Assembly (NCBI GenBank): GCA_017540605.1
Contig: JAFYAS010000040.1
Span: 1-64,000 of the forward strand
From: Lachnospiraceae bacterium
Lineage (GTDB): Bacteria; Bacillota; Clostridia; Lachnospirales; Lachnospiraceae
DNA: 64,000 bases
Reading direction: 5' to 3'
Shown here: positions 1 to 7,524 of the stretch, piece after piece
Layout of the letters: each line of letters opens with the position of its first letter
Numbering within the stretch: position 1 is the first letter of the stretch
The notes under the pieces: generated by a model
Database searches by the model: none
The model's input: the letters and a program-made list of their open reading frames with translations, nothing else
Told to the model about the DNA's origin: nothing
Position numbers and translations under genes: made by a program

Positions 1-18
1 AAACATGAGCAAGTAGCA

Positions 19-135
19 ATTTCCTGCAAACGCAGGAAATTAGCGGATCGCGAATGTTTGCAGGATTGCGGGAGCTGCAAAGCAGCGGAGCAATCCGTGG
101 TATCAGTTGGGGGCAAAATACCTTTTGACCCCAAC
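19..135. repeat. Cluster of three palindromic hairpins
   Basis: Three consecutive inverted repeats precede the first gene. Stem 1 pairs 19-27 with 32-40 (9 bp, ATTTCCTGC). Stem 2 pairs 63-69 with 90-96 and contains an inner 5-bp stem (74-78 with 82-86). Stem 3 pairs 106-112 with 129-135 (GTTGGGG) with an inner AAAA/TTTT pairing. None ends in a clear T-tract, so I do not call a terminator. They look like an intergenic palindromic repeat element; the left boundary is outside the window. Confidence 0.5.
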
Positions 136-176
136 ATCATTTTATCATATCGTGTATCATATGAAAGGAGTGTCAT

Positions 177-1967
177 ATGTTCGTCAATAAGTTAAATCAG
201 TTATATAAACCGAAACGGATTTTGTATTACGAAGAGGTATCAAAGGAGCAGATCGATGACTTCTATAGAGGAGAAATATCAGAGAAGATCGCGGCATACA
301 AAGGTACGTTTGGTACTTATGATCTTCCCGGTATTTTCTATGTTAAGGGTTTGAAAAAAGAAGTGATCGGGATTGAATTCAGGATGGAGGATGATAGGAT
401 TACTTATCCGACTGACCTTTCTTCTGTTGTTTTGGATGGCTCTTTTTTCTATTCTGTGGAGATAGACGAGGGAATAAACGCAGACAGGGTATTTATTGAT
501 GAACTATTTGGAAAGATTGAGCAGGATGACGATGCACATAGAGTTTTTACGGATCTGAACATAGTGGATGATCCGTCTGTGATTTCTGTATTCACCTGCT
601 ATAAAAAAATCAGAATCCTATATGAGGCTAAGGTGTACAGTGATAGAGCCAGCTATATTATCCGAGATGACGCGGAGTTTTTTGATAAGCAGGTTTTATA
701 CAAAACAGCATATACGGATTCTATCACAGGTCATTATACATGGAATCACCTGCTTGGATATTTGGAAATGCCTATGAATGCAGGGATCACGGATTACGCA
801 TTTGTACATTTTGATATCAAGCAGTTTAGAGTGATCAATGAAACCTTCGGTCATATTGCGGCCAACAAGGTTCTATCCAATGTGGTCGCTGCCATGAAGA
901 AGGCAGATTTTGTCTATTCCAGTGCCAGATGTCATAATGACAATTTTGCGATGATCATAAAAGATATGCCTGAAGATGAGATGATTCGGACTTTAAAGCA
1001 TTTTTTTGAGAAACTTTCCCGTATGGAGGAAGATGAGAATTACAGGATATATTATCGTTGCGGTGTTGTGCCGATGCAGTGTTCCATGTTAGCCGGAAAT
1101 CGTGTGGCCGATGCAGGAAAGATGGCTCAGAGGCTGGGAACCGGACGAGCCGGAACACAGATCACGATCTATACGGATCAGATGCATGATGATATTTCCT
1201 GGGGTAATTACATCAAGGGATACGTAGAGACAGCAATCAAGGAAGATGAGTTTGTGGTTTATTACCAACCAAAGTTTGATATCCGGACAGAAAAGATAAA
1301 GGGTGCGGAGGCGCTGATTCGTTGGAATTACAAGAAACGTGAATTCTTGCCACCGTCAAAATTTATTCCTTTTTTTGAAAGGGACGGTTCCATAGGTGAG
1401 ATTGATGATGTGGTGCTTAGAAAAGTATGTCAGGCACTTGCGCGTTGGAAAGAGGAAGGAAAGCCTTTGTATCCGGTTTCTGTGAACCTTTCCAGAGAGC
1501 GGCTATATGAAGAAAACCTTATCTCACATTTGGTGGAGATAGTTGATGAGTGTGGTGTTCCTCATCATCTGATAGATTTCGAGCTGACAGAAAGTGCGAC
1601 GTATGATAATACCGACTACATGCTCGGTATTCTTAGAAAACTTCGGGAAGAAGGATTTAAGATTTCCATGGATGATTTTGGAACAGGATATTCATCTTTG
1701 TCTCTGCTTACCCGTATGCCTATCGATACACTAAAGGTTGATAAAAGCTTTGTAGATCCGGTATCGACAGCCAAAGAGAGAGAAGAAGACATTACAGTAC
1801 TTCGTCACATCATCATCCTTTCAAAAGAACTGGGCTTTGTGACTTTAGCAGAGGGTGCCGAGAGCAAGGCTCAGGTAGAGAGACTCAGAGAACTGGGTTG
1901 TGATGTGATCCAAGGTTATTACTACAGTAGGCCTGTACCGGAGTCAGAGTATGAGAAATTCTTATAG
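177..1967 (+). CDS. Cyclic-di-GMP phosphodiesterase (degenerate GGDEF + EAL)
   Basis: Predicted to hydrolyse cyclic-di-GMP to pGpG in the cytosol. Residues about 1-180 are an unrecognised N-terminal region. Residues about 181-340 are a GGDEF-fold domain whose signature is replaced by CHNDNF near residue 252, so cyclase activity is unlikely. From about residue 345 to the end is an EAL domain with the expected motifs: EAL at 378-380 within AEALIRW, FELTES, DDFGTGYSSL near residue 500, LKVDKSF, AEGAES and a terminal QGYYYSRP. All look intact, so I expect an active phosphodiesterase. No membrane segment is visible. The start is supported by AAAGGAG placed just before the ATG. It converges on the DUF218 gene with only six bases between the stop codons. 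Confidence 0.92.
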   Translation: MFVNKLNQLYKPKRILYYEEVSKEQIDDFYRGEISEKIAAYKGTFGTYDLPGIFYVKGLKKEVIGIEFRMEDDRITYPTDLSSVVLDGSFFYSVEIDEGINADRVFIDELFGKIEQDDDAHRVFTDLNIVDDPSVISVFTCYKKIRILYEAKVYSDRASYIIRDDAEFFDKQVLYKTAYTDSITGHYTWNHLLGYLEMPMNAGITDYAFVHFDIKQFRVINETFGHIAANKVLSNVVAAMKKADFVYSSARCHNDNFAMIIKDMPEDEMIRTLKHFFEKLSRMEEDENYRIYYRCGVVPMQCSMLAGNRVADAGKMAQRLGTGRAGTQITIYTDQMHDDISWGNYIKGYVETAIKEDEFVVYYQPKFDIRTEKIKGAEALIRWNYKKREFLPPSKFIPFFERDGSIGEIDDVVLRKVCQALARWKEEGKPLYPVSVNLSRERLYEENLISHLVEIVDECGVPHHLIDFELTESATYDNTDYMLGILRKLREEGFKISMDDFGTGYSSLSLLTRMPIDTLKVDKSFVDPVSTAKEREEDITVLRHIIILSKELGFVTLAEGAESKAQVERLRELGCDVIQGYYYSRPVPESEYEKFL

Positions 1968-1973
1968 CCGATA

Positions 1974-3452
1974 TCACACCGTAACCACATTGAGCAGGTT
2001 GCCGAGATTGGCCAGAAGAAGGGCAACAAGAGTAAGAATAGCGATAGTGATCAGGTGTATCTTCCATTTTTTCACAACAAGACCGATGAATTCTCTGATC
2101 TGTGCATTGGGCCAGAAAAACCATTTTGTCTTGCTTCCTATGCCGGATGCAGTAAGGCCTGCCTGCTTGGCGATCATACCGCTTCTGAACACATGGTAGT
2201 TTGTAGTGGAAAAGACGATCTTTGGATCCTTCAAAGAGCTATCCTCTATGATCTTTTTCGAGAACGCCATGTTTTGAAATGTATTGACGGATTCGGTTTC
2301 TGCCATGATCTGTTCTTCAGGGATACCTGCTTCCATCAGATAGCGTTTCATGGCTTCTCCCTCGGAGATGATCTCGTCTGAGCCCTGGCCGCCGGAAGGG
2401 ATAAAGATTGCCTTTTTTCCTGAGTGTTCAAGCTGTTCTTTGTAAAATGCTATGGCCTTGTCAACTCTTCCACGGATAAGCGGGTAAAGAGTTCCGTCAG
2501 GTCTGATCTTACATCCCAGTATAATAATATAATCCTTGTCGTAGGTCAGCTTTTTCTTTGGTGATCTGATAAGCACAAACTGTGTCGAGAGAAGGATAAG
2601 GATGAAGTACAGTATCAGACCGGATATTACCGATCTTAAGCACATTTCAACAAGGTCCTTCTTGTTTGAGGCAACGAAAGCTCCCCCATAGAATAAAAGT
2701 GAAACTATGACTATCAGACTACCTGCCATCATTAAAAAGCTCAAAAGTACTCCTAAAAGGTTGACGGGCCTGAAGCCCTCATGCTTTACGAGTACGATAT
2801 TACTGATGCTTAGTAGCAGTGCATAGATAAGTATAAACGGAAGCAGGAACAATATGGCAAGGCTCAAAATACTTACAGAAAAAACCAGTATGGTGTCTGC
2901 GCCTATATCAAATCTGACAAAGATGAAGAAGAGGGCCATGACTGTGAACATAGCTCCTATGCCGGCAAAATACATGGACATACCAAGATGCATGATCCTT
3001 TCGTATGAGAAGTATTTTTCGTCTTCGCAGCGAAGGAAAGCGATAAAGAGTACAACGGCTGCATAGAGAAGAAAGCATCCAAATAAAAGTGTGATGATCT
3101 TGAATCCGTCAAAAGCATAATTGCCGAATATGATATTGTTCTTTGTGACTCTTAATGAATAGTGGTAGCTTGCCTTTCCACCGGTCTCACTTTCGAATTC
3201 AACGGAAATAAAGACATCTCCGGGATTGAGACCGGACACGCGAACAAAATAGTATCCCTTGTATTCCCATTTGTCGGTAACTGTGACAATTCCTTCGGGT
3301 TCTAGGATCACTTCTGCCTTATTGTAATCCTTTATCGGTATATTGAAGCAGGCTGTGAATCTTCTTGTTCCCATCAGAAAAACAACCAATGAGATCAAGA
3401 CAAATATTCCCAAGCCTATAAGTATGAGCTTTAATTCTTTTTTATTATTCAT
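1974..3452 (-). CDS. Multi-pass membrane protein with DUF218 (YdcF/ElyC-like) domain
   Basis: A 492-aa membrane protein of the DUF218/YdcF family; several members (ElyC, SanA) affect cell-envelope metabolism, but the reaction here is unknown. A first membrane segment (about residues 10-28) is followed by an extracytoplasmic region of about 80 residues, then about five hydrophobic segments, then the DUF218 domain (about 300-450) with YIIILGCKI, SGGQGSDEIISEGEAM and ESVNTFQNM, and a last membrane segment near the C-terminus. The chosen ATG (MNNKKELK) has GAGGATG upstream; a longer reading frame to 3509 would begin inside the promoter -35, so I reject it. It is divergent from the PPOX gene. Confidence 0.85.
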   Translation of the reverse strand: MNNKKELKLILIGLGIFVLISLVVFLMGTRRFTACFNIPIKDYNKAEVILEPEGIVTVTDKWEYKGYYFVRVSGLNPGDVFISVEFESETGGKASYHYSLRVTKNNIIFGNYAFDGFKIITLLFGCFLLYAAVVLFIAFLRCEDEKYFSYERIMHLGMSMYFAGIGAMFTVMALFFIFVRFDIGADTILVFSVSILSLAILFLLPFILIYALLLSISNIVLVKHEGFRPVNLLGVLLSFLMMAGSLIVIVSLLFYGGAFVASNKKDLVEMCLRSVISGLILYFILILLSTQFVLIRSPKKKLTYDKDYIIILGCKIRPDGTLYPLIRGRVDKAIAFYKEQLEHSGKKAIFIPSGGQGSDEIISEGEAMKRYLMEAGIPEEQIMAETESVNTFQNMAFSKKIIEDSSLKDPKIVFSTTNYHVFRSGMIAKQAGLTASGIGSKTKWFFWPNAQIREFIGLVVKKWKIHLITIAILTLVALLLANLGNLLNVVTV

Positions 3453-3480
3453 GACATCCTCGATAATAACAATATGTTCC

Positions 3481-3509
3481 ATTCTATCAAAAAATCCGTC
3501 AATAAACAA
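3481..3509 (-). promoter_or_regulatory. Putative sigma-A promoter for the DUF218 gene
   Basis: Reading the minus strand, TTGTTT (-35) and TAGAAT (-10, with a TGA extension) are separated by 17 bp. The predicted transcript would start about 20 bases before the chosen ATG at 3452. Confidence 0.5.
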
Positions 3510-3534
3510 GGCTATATCAGTTCTTGAAAGATTG

Positions 3535-3563
3535 TTGAAAAATTGTCAAAGGATGTGTAAAAT
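3535..3563 (+). promoter_or_regulatory. Putative sigma-A promoter for the PPOX-family gene
   Basis: TTGAAA and TAAAAT are separated by exactly 17 bp. It lies back to back with the divergent promoter of the DUF218 gene. Confidence 0.5.
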
Positions 3564-3584
3564 AAATATGTTAAGAATTTGATC

Positions 3585-3615
3585 GTAACTGTTAGCTTGT
3601 ACTTTGAACAGTTGC
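3585..3615. repeat. Palindromic repeat, degenerate member of the GTAACTGTT family
   Basis: GTAACTGTT (3585-3593) and AACAGTTGC (3607-3615) form an imperfect inverted repeat in the 5' untranslated region of the PPOX gene. The outer arms match those of the elements at 7453-7486 and 54920-54953, but the AGCAGC-type core is missing. Confidence 0.45.
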
Positions 3616-3644
3616 AATCTATAAGCATAAGGAGGATAAATAAG

Positions 3645-4037
3645 ATGCAGGAAGTATATGATTTTTTAAAAAAGTGTGGAACCTATTATCTGGCAACAGT
3701 GGAGGGTGATCAACCGAGAGTGCGTCCCTTTGGTACCATTGATATCTTTGAGGATAAGCTTTATATCCAGACAGGAAAGGTAAAGGAGGTATCTAAGCAG
3801 ATACAGAAAAATCCCAAGGTTGAGCTTTGTGCCTTTGCTGACGGAGTATGGGTTCGTGTAGCCGGAAAGCTTGTAAGAGATGATAGGATCGAGCCCAAGA
3901 AGCATATGCTTGATGCATACCCAAGTCTTCAGGGAATGTATAAGGCTGAGGATGATAATACCGAGGTTCTATATTTTGAAGATGCGACTGCAACCTTTTC
4001 ATCATTTACCGCAGCACCGAGAGTAGTGAAGTTCTAG
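3645..4037 (+). CDS. Pyridoxamine 5'-phosphate oxidase-family (split-barrel flavin) protein
   Basis: A 130-aa single-domain protein of the PPOX/split-barrel superfamily. These are typically dimers that bind FMN (or sometimes F420) and reduce or sequester small molecules; the substrate cannot be read from the sequence. The pattern is typical: TYYLATVEGDQPRVRPFG at the N-terminus, then a beta-rich core with KVELCAFADGVWVRVAGK. The chosen ATG follows AGGAGGATAAATAAG; the frame is open further upstream to 3579, but that part would run through a palindromic repeat. It is monocistronic, and its TAG stop is embedded in the left arm of the 165-bp palindrome that follows. Confidence 0.85.
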   Translation: MQEVYDFLKKCGTYYLATVEGDQPRVRPFGTIDIFEDKLYIQTGKVKEVSKQIQKNPKVELCAFADGVWVRVAGKLVRDDRIEPKKHMLDAYPSLQGMYKAEDDNTEVLYFEDATATFSSFTAAPRVVKF

Positions 4038-4198
4038 TACATCTGTTCTTAAATAACTCGACCCAATGCTTGCCTGCTTAACCTGATAGCACATTTCAAA
4101 AAGCCTCAGCGTAGCCCGCTACGCCTGCGTTTTTTGAACTGCACTCTCAGGCAAGCATTCTGCGCATTAGTCGAGGTATTTTGCGACAGATGTACTAG
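4034..4198. repeat. 165-bp long palindrome (MITE-like element or complex terminator)
   Basis: A nested inverted repeat. The outer arms are 13 bp and perfect (4034-4046 with 4186-4198). Middle arms pair 4052-4062 with 4170-4180 (one mismatch) and 4065-4076 with 4148-4159 (12 bp perfect). The core pairs GCGTAGC (4109-4115) with GCTACGC (4118-4124) and is flanked by A- and T-runs. The core plus T-run could end transcription from both sides, but the size and nesting fit a non-autonomous mobile repeat better. Confidence 0.7.
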
Positions 4199-4202
4199 CA
4201 AT

Positions 4203-4350
4203 TTATATATCCCAGGTTCTTTTTACATATGACGGCATGGCTGAAAAATCGATCATCAGCCTGCCGTCATATATATTTACGGGAATCTTATCTTCAAATG
4301 TGTATATCTCCCTGTTATAATCATAAGCATCAGAATCACTTAAATAATGG
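4203..4350 (-). pseudogene. Possible 3' remnant of an unidentified gene
   Basis: Downstream of galT, on the same strand but in another frame, about 49 codons read coherently to a TAA and end in a pattern such as IPVNIYDGRLMIDFSAMP. This style of ending (a beta-rich tail closing with DGRL and a short aromatic stretch) is common at the C-terminus of carbohydrate-active enzymes, but I cannot name the family. It has no start codon or ribosome binding site of its own and stops five bases from the 165-bp palindrome. It may also be non-coding. Confidence 0.3.
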
Positions 4351-5847
4351 TTATTCACTAACAAGATCTGTAAATCTCTTAAATGCTGCCTGACCTTCTT
4401 CTGTTCTCTTATAGACACCGGCATTCTCAAGTACATGTGAGAATACCTCTGCGATTTCGTCTTGAACCAGCTTGTGGATGTTGTCCTTGTTTATATCATC
4501 ATATTTTTTTGTCCATTCATCAGCCCAGTCGGCGTGGGAAACGGTGAGGTCATCAGCTCTTAGATCCTTTCCTGAAAGGATAGCTTCCTCAAGAGCTGCC
4601 ATCTCTCTTTTGAGTCTTGCGGGAAGAACAGCAAGTCCCATAACCTCTATAAGACCAATGTTCTCCTTTTTGATATGGTGATATTCCTGATGGGGATGAT
4701 ATACACCAAGGGGATATTCATCTGTCGTGATGTTGTTACGAAGTACCAGATCAAGCTCAAAAAGCTCGCCCCTCATCCTTGCTATGGGAGTAATGGTATT
4801 GTGAGGGGTTCCCTCTGTCTCGGCGAGAATAAATGCTTTTTCGTCGGTGTAGCCACGCCAGAGACCAAGTATCTTTTCTGCAGCTTGAGCGATCTGTTCT
4901 CTATCCTTTCCCTGAAGTCTGATAGTGGACATAGGCCATTTGATGGTGCCTGCGTGAACCTCAGGGAAATCCTTAAGCTTAAACTCTCTTTCATAGGGTG
5001 CCCTAACCATTGAGAATTCGTAGCCGCCTCCCTGAAAATGATCATGGCTTAGGATTGAGCCTCCGACTATGGGAAGGTCAGCATTTGAGCCTGCTGTATA
5101 GTGTGGAAACTGTCTTACAAAATCAAGGAGCTTATCGAAGGCATCCTTATCTATCTTCATGGGGATGTGCTTGTCATTGAAGATGATACAGTGCTCATTG
5201 TAATACACGTAAGGCGAGTATTGGAGATTGTATGCCTCACCGCAAAGGGTAATAGGTATGATCCTGTGATTTTGTCTTGCGGGATGGGAGATATGACCTG
5301 CATAGCCTTCATTTTCACGGCATAAAAGGCAGGCGGGATATCCTGATTTCTTAGCCTGACCGGCCTTTGCGATATCTCTCGGATCCTTCTCAGGCTTTGA
5401 CAGATTGATGGTGATATCCATAAGACCGAACTCGGTATCTGAGGTCCATTTTTCGTCCTTGGCTATTCTGTCATCCCTTATGTAGTTGGTGGCCCGGGAG
5501 AAGGTATAGTAAAAATTCGTAGCCTCCTTTGGTGATGACTCGTATCTTTTTAAAAACTCACCTCGAATAACAGATGGTGCCGGAGTCAGCATCCCCATGA
5601 TCCTTGTGTCAAACAGATCACGATTGGTGATGGTATCCTCTAAAAGTCCGTGCTCTATGGCGTAGCTCATCATATCTTCAAGTATCAGATGAAGCTCTCT
5701 AAAGCCATCGTTTTCATCGGGTTGATAGTCATTTACCTCAAAAAGCTCCAAGAGTCTGTTTGTTGTGTAAACAATGTCTGCGTCATCAACAAGCTCTTTT
5801 GCTATACCATAATTCATCAGTTCCATTATAAGATCGTCTATCTTCAT
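4351..5847 (-). CDS. galT: UTP-hexose-1-phosphate uridylyltransferase, class II
   Basis: Transfers UMP between UDP-glucose and galactose-1-phosphate, giving UDP-galactose and glucose-1-phosphate in the Leloir pathway. At 498 aa it has the length of the Firmicutes class II GalT rather than the shorter E. coli type. Recognisable segments are CLLCRENEGYAGH, the active-site stretch SHDHFQGGGYEF with the two histidines around the nucleophile, and a late HPHQEYHHIKKENIGLIEVMG. The start has AGGAGG six bases before the ATG. It lies 24 bp downstream of galK and is almost certainly co-transcribed with it. No galactose mutarotase or galE is present in the window. Confidence 0.95.
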   Translation of the reverse strand: MKIDDLIMELMNYGIAKELVDDADIVYTTNRLLELFEVNDYQPDENDGFRELHLILEDMMSYAIEHGLLEDTITNRDLFDTRIMGMLTPAPSVIRGEFLKRYESSPKEATNFYYTFSRATNYIRDDRIAKDEKWTSDTEFGLMDITINLSKPEKDPRDIAKAGQAKKSGYPACLLCRENEGYAGHISHPARQNHRIIPITLCGEAYNLQYSPYVYYNEHCIIFNDKHIPMKIDKDAFDKLLDFVRQFPHYTAGSNADLPIVGGSILSHDHFQGGGYEFSMVRAPYEREFKLKDFPEVHAGTIKWPMSTIRLQGKDREQIAQAAEKILGLWRGYTDEKAFILAETEGTPHNTITPIARMRGELFELDLVLRNNITTDEYPLGVYHPHQEYHHIKKENIGLIEVMGLAVLPARLKREMAALEEAILSGKDLRADDLTVSHADWADEWTKKYDDINKDNIHKLVQDEIAEVFSHVLENAGVYKRTEEGQAAFKRFTDLVSE

Positions 5848-5871
5848 AAGCTGCCTCCTATATTATAAAAA

Positions 5872-7152
5872 TCACATAACCTTGATACCGCCATATTTGC
5901 GAATCTTTAGCACATTGCAGGAGCCTTCTCCAAAAATGTCATCCATAGATTTTTTGTAGCTTTCTACTGCGTCATTTTTAACGAATGCCTGAATGGTTCC
6001 CGCAAAGCCACCGCCGTGTACTCTGGCCACTCCGTTGATACCTAAATTCATTTCGCTCATCATCAGACCAACAGACATATTCTGACATTCAACATTGTGA
6101 TTGGTATATACATTTTGTAGGTACTTAAAGGAGGAGTTACCCGAATCGGCTACAGTAGCCAGGAATGTATTGATATCCTTTGCATTTAAAGCCCCGACCT
6201 CTTTTTTAACTCTCTTGTTCTCCTCATAAAAATGTATGGCTCTTAGGAATGCTCTGTCACCACATTCTTCTCTTATAGCAGATGCATTCTTTATAACATC
6301 CTCTTCGGAAACCTCATAAAGAACTGTCTTTCCAAAATGAGCTGCCACCGCCTTCATCTCGGCGGGAACTGCGGCATAGTCGGGAGTAAGATCTGCGTGA
6401 GAACCCTTGGTGTCCGTGATACAGAGACTATAGCCGGCTGCATCCATATCGAATTCGACCTTGGATACTGAAGGCTTGGAGGGGTCTGCAAAATCAATAT
6501 GACAAAGACTTCCCACAGAGCAGGCCATTTGATCCATAAGTCCGCAGGGCTTTCCAAAGTAAGCATTCTCCGCATACTGACCTATGATGGCTATCTCGAT
6601 AGGGGAGATGTTCATATCATTGTATAACCCTGAAAGAATGGTACCGATCAATGTTTCGAAGGCTGCTGAGGATGAAAGTCCGGAGCCTGAGAGTACGTTG
6701 CTGGTTACATAAGCGTCGAAGCCGCCGATGTTAAAGCCGTGAGTCTTGACACCTGCGATCACGCCCTTTATAAGTGCGAGAGTTGTTCCCTCCTGGGACT
6801 TATCCTTTTCAAGCTTATCGAGAGCTACTGTGATCATATCATATCCTTTGGATAGGATATTTACTTCGTTCTTGTCTGTCTTTTTTACTATCGCTATGGC
6901 GTCATCATTGATAGATGCGCATAGAACCTCTCCGTGCTGGTGATCTGTATGGTTTCCACCTATTTCGCTTCTTCCGGGAGCGGAAAAAATAGCGTCTGCG
7001 TCATCGCCAAAAAGCTCGGTGAATGCTTTTAAGGCTTGTGAATAGCGACTTTTTTGCTCTGAAAGCTTATCCTTGTCAATGTAAATATCGATAAGGCGTT
7101 CATCGTATTCGCCGGTTTCGATTTTTTTAATGAATTCTTCTGTTTTTGCCAT
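5872..7152 (-). CDS. galK: Galactokinase
   Basis: Phosphorylates alpha-D-galactose with ATP to galactose-1-phosphate, the first committed Leloir step; a GHMP kinase of 426 aa. Motif 1 is present as GRSEIGGNHTDHQHG (the family usually has GRxNLIGEHTDY), the phosphate-binding loop is GSGLSSSAAFE, and the C-terminal motif is VHGGGFAGTIQ. I chose the ATG at 7152 (MAKTEEFIKK) because GGGAGG lies just upstream; the frame extends to 7218, but that part would be translated from a palindromic repeat. Transcribed with galT from the promoter at 7223-7251; the repeat sits in its 5' untranslated region. Confidence 0.95.
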   Translation of the reverse strand: MAKTEEFIKKIETGEYDERLIDIYIDKDKLSEQKSRYSQALKAFTELFGDDADAIFSAPGRSEIGGNHTDHQHGEVLCASINDDAIAIVKKTDKNEVNILSKGYDMITVALDKLEKDKSQEGTTLALIKGVIAGVKTHGFNIGGFDAYVTSNVLSGSGLSSSAAFETLIGTILSGLYNDMNISPIEIAIIGQYAENAYFGKPCGLMDQMACSVGSLCHIDFADPSKPSVSKVEFDMDAAGYSLCITDTKGSHADLTPDYAAVPAEMKAVAAHFGKTVLYEVSEEDVIKNASAIREECGDRAFLRAIHFYEENKRVKKEVGALNAKDINTFLATVADSGNSSFKYLQNVYTNHNVECQNMSVGLMMSEMNLGINGVARVHGGGFAGTIQAFVKNDAVESYKKSMDDIFGEGSCNVLKIRKYGGIKVM

Positions 7153-7182
7153 AATGAGCCTCCCTTGTGTAGAAAGTGATGC

Positions 7183-7230
7183 TTTTAACCGGAAGCAGCG
7201 AAGCTGCTGAACAGTCACTCTTATTTTAAC
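7183..7230. repeat. Palindromic repeat with flanking 7-bp direct repeats
   Basis: The core AGCAGC-GAA-GCTGCT palindrome (about 7194-7208) is embedded in AACCGG...GAACAGT and resembles the inverse of the element at 54920-54953. TTTTAAC occurs at both edges (7183-7189 and 7224-7230), like a duplicated insertion target. It lies between the galK promoter and its start codon and would fold into a stem-loop in the galKT leader. Confidence 0.5.
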
Positions 7231-7251
7231 ATATCGACTGTGCTAATACAA
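7223..7251 (-). promoter_or_regulatory. Putative sigma-A promoter for galKT
   Basis: On the minus strand TTGTAT and TAAAAT are separated by exactly 17 bp, about 70 bases upstream of the galK ATG. No obvious operator palindrome overlaps it apart from the adjacent repeat element. Confidence 0.55.
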
Positions 7252-7330
7252 TAAAGCCCGAGGGTATCTTTGATATTTTCAAAATTTGGATAATGTGCTA
7301 AAATATTTAAGACACTTTAATTTATTAAAT

Positions 7331-7498
7331 GAACGATTGTAACTGTTCACTACAGCTCTGAACACTTGCTGTTCAGAGCGTGTTAAGCTGTGACGCAGGA
7401 AGGCATCTCGCTCCACTTTGCGAAGCAAAGTCTCTAAATGAGCGAGATGCTCGTAACTGGCAGCAGCGAAGCTGCTGAACAGTTACGAACGATTGTAA
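7331..7498. repeat. 168-bp composite of palindromes bounded by a 12-bp direct repeat
   Basis: The stretch begins and ends with the same 12 bases, GAACGATTGTAA (7331-7342 and 7487-7498). Inside are perfect inverted repeats: 7355-7364 with 7370-7379 (10 bp), 7403-7413 with 7440-7450 (11 bp) enclosing 7415-7421 with 7425-7431, and 7453-7459 with 7480-7486 enclosing CAGCAGC-GAA-GCTGCTG (7461-7477). The direct repeat suggests insertion with target duplication, or recombination between two copies. An open frame from 7438 into the downstream cyclase exists but runs through this element. Confidence 0.6.
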
Positions 7499-7524
7499 AT
7501 ATTTCTCGTTTTAGGAGGGGAGAT

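Noticed and set aside
7153-7218. Upstream start for galactokinase
   Set aside because: It would encode the repeat element; the ATG at 7152 has GGGAGG and fits the family length.
7438-7524. Upstream start for the propeller cyclase
   Set aside because: The extension is translated from a palindromic repeat; the ATG at 7525 has a strong AGGAGGGG.
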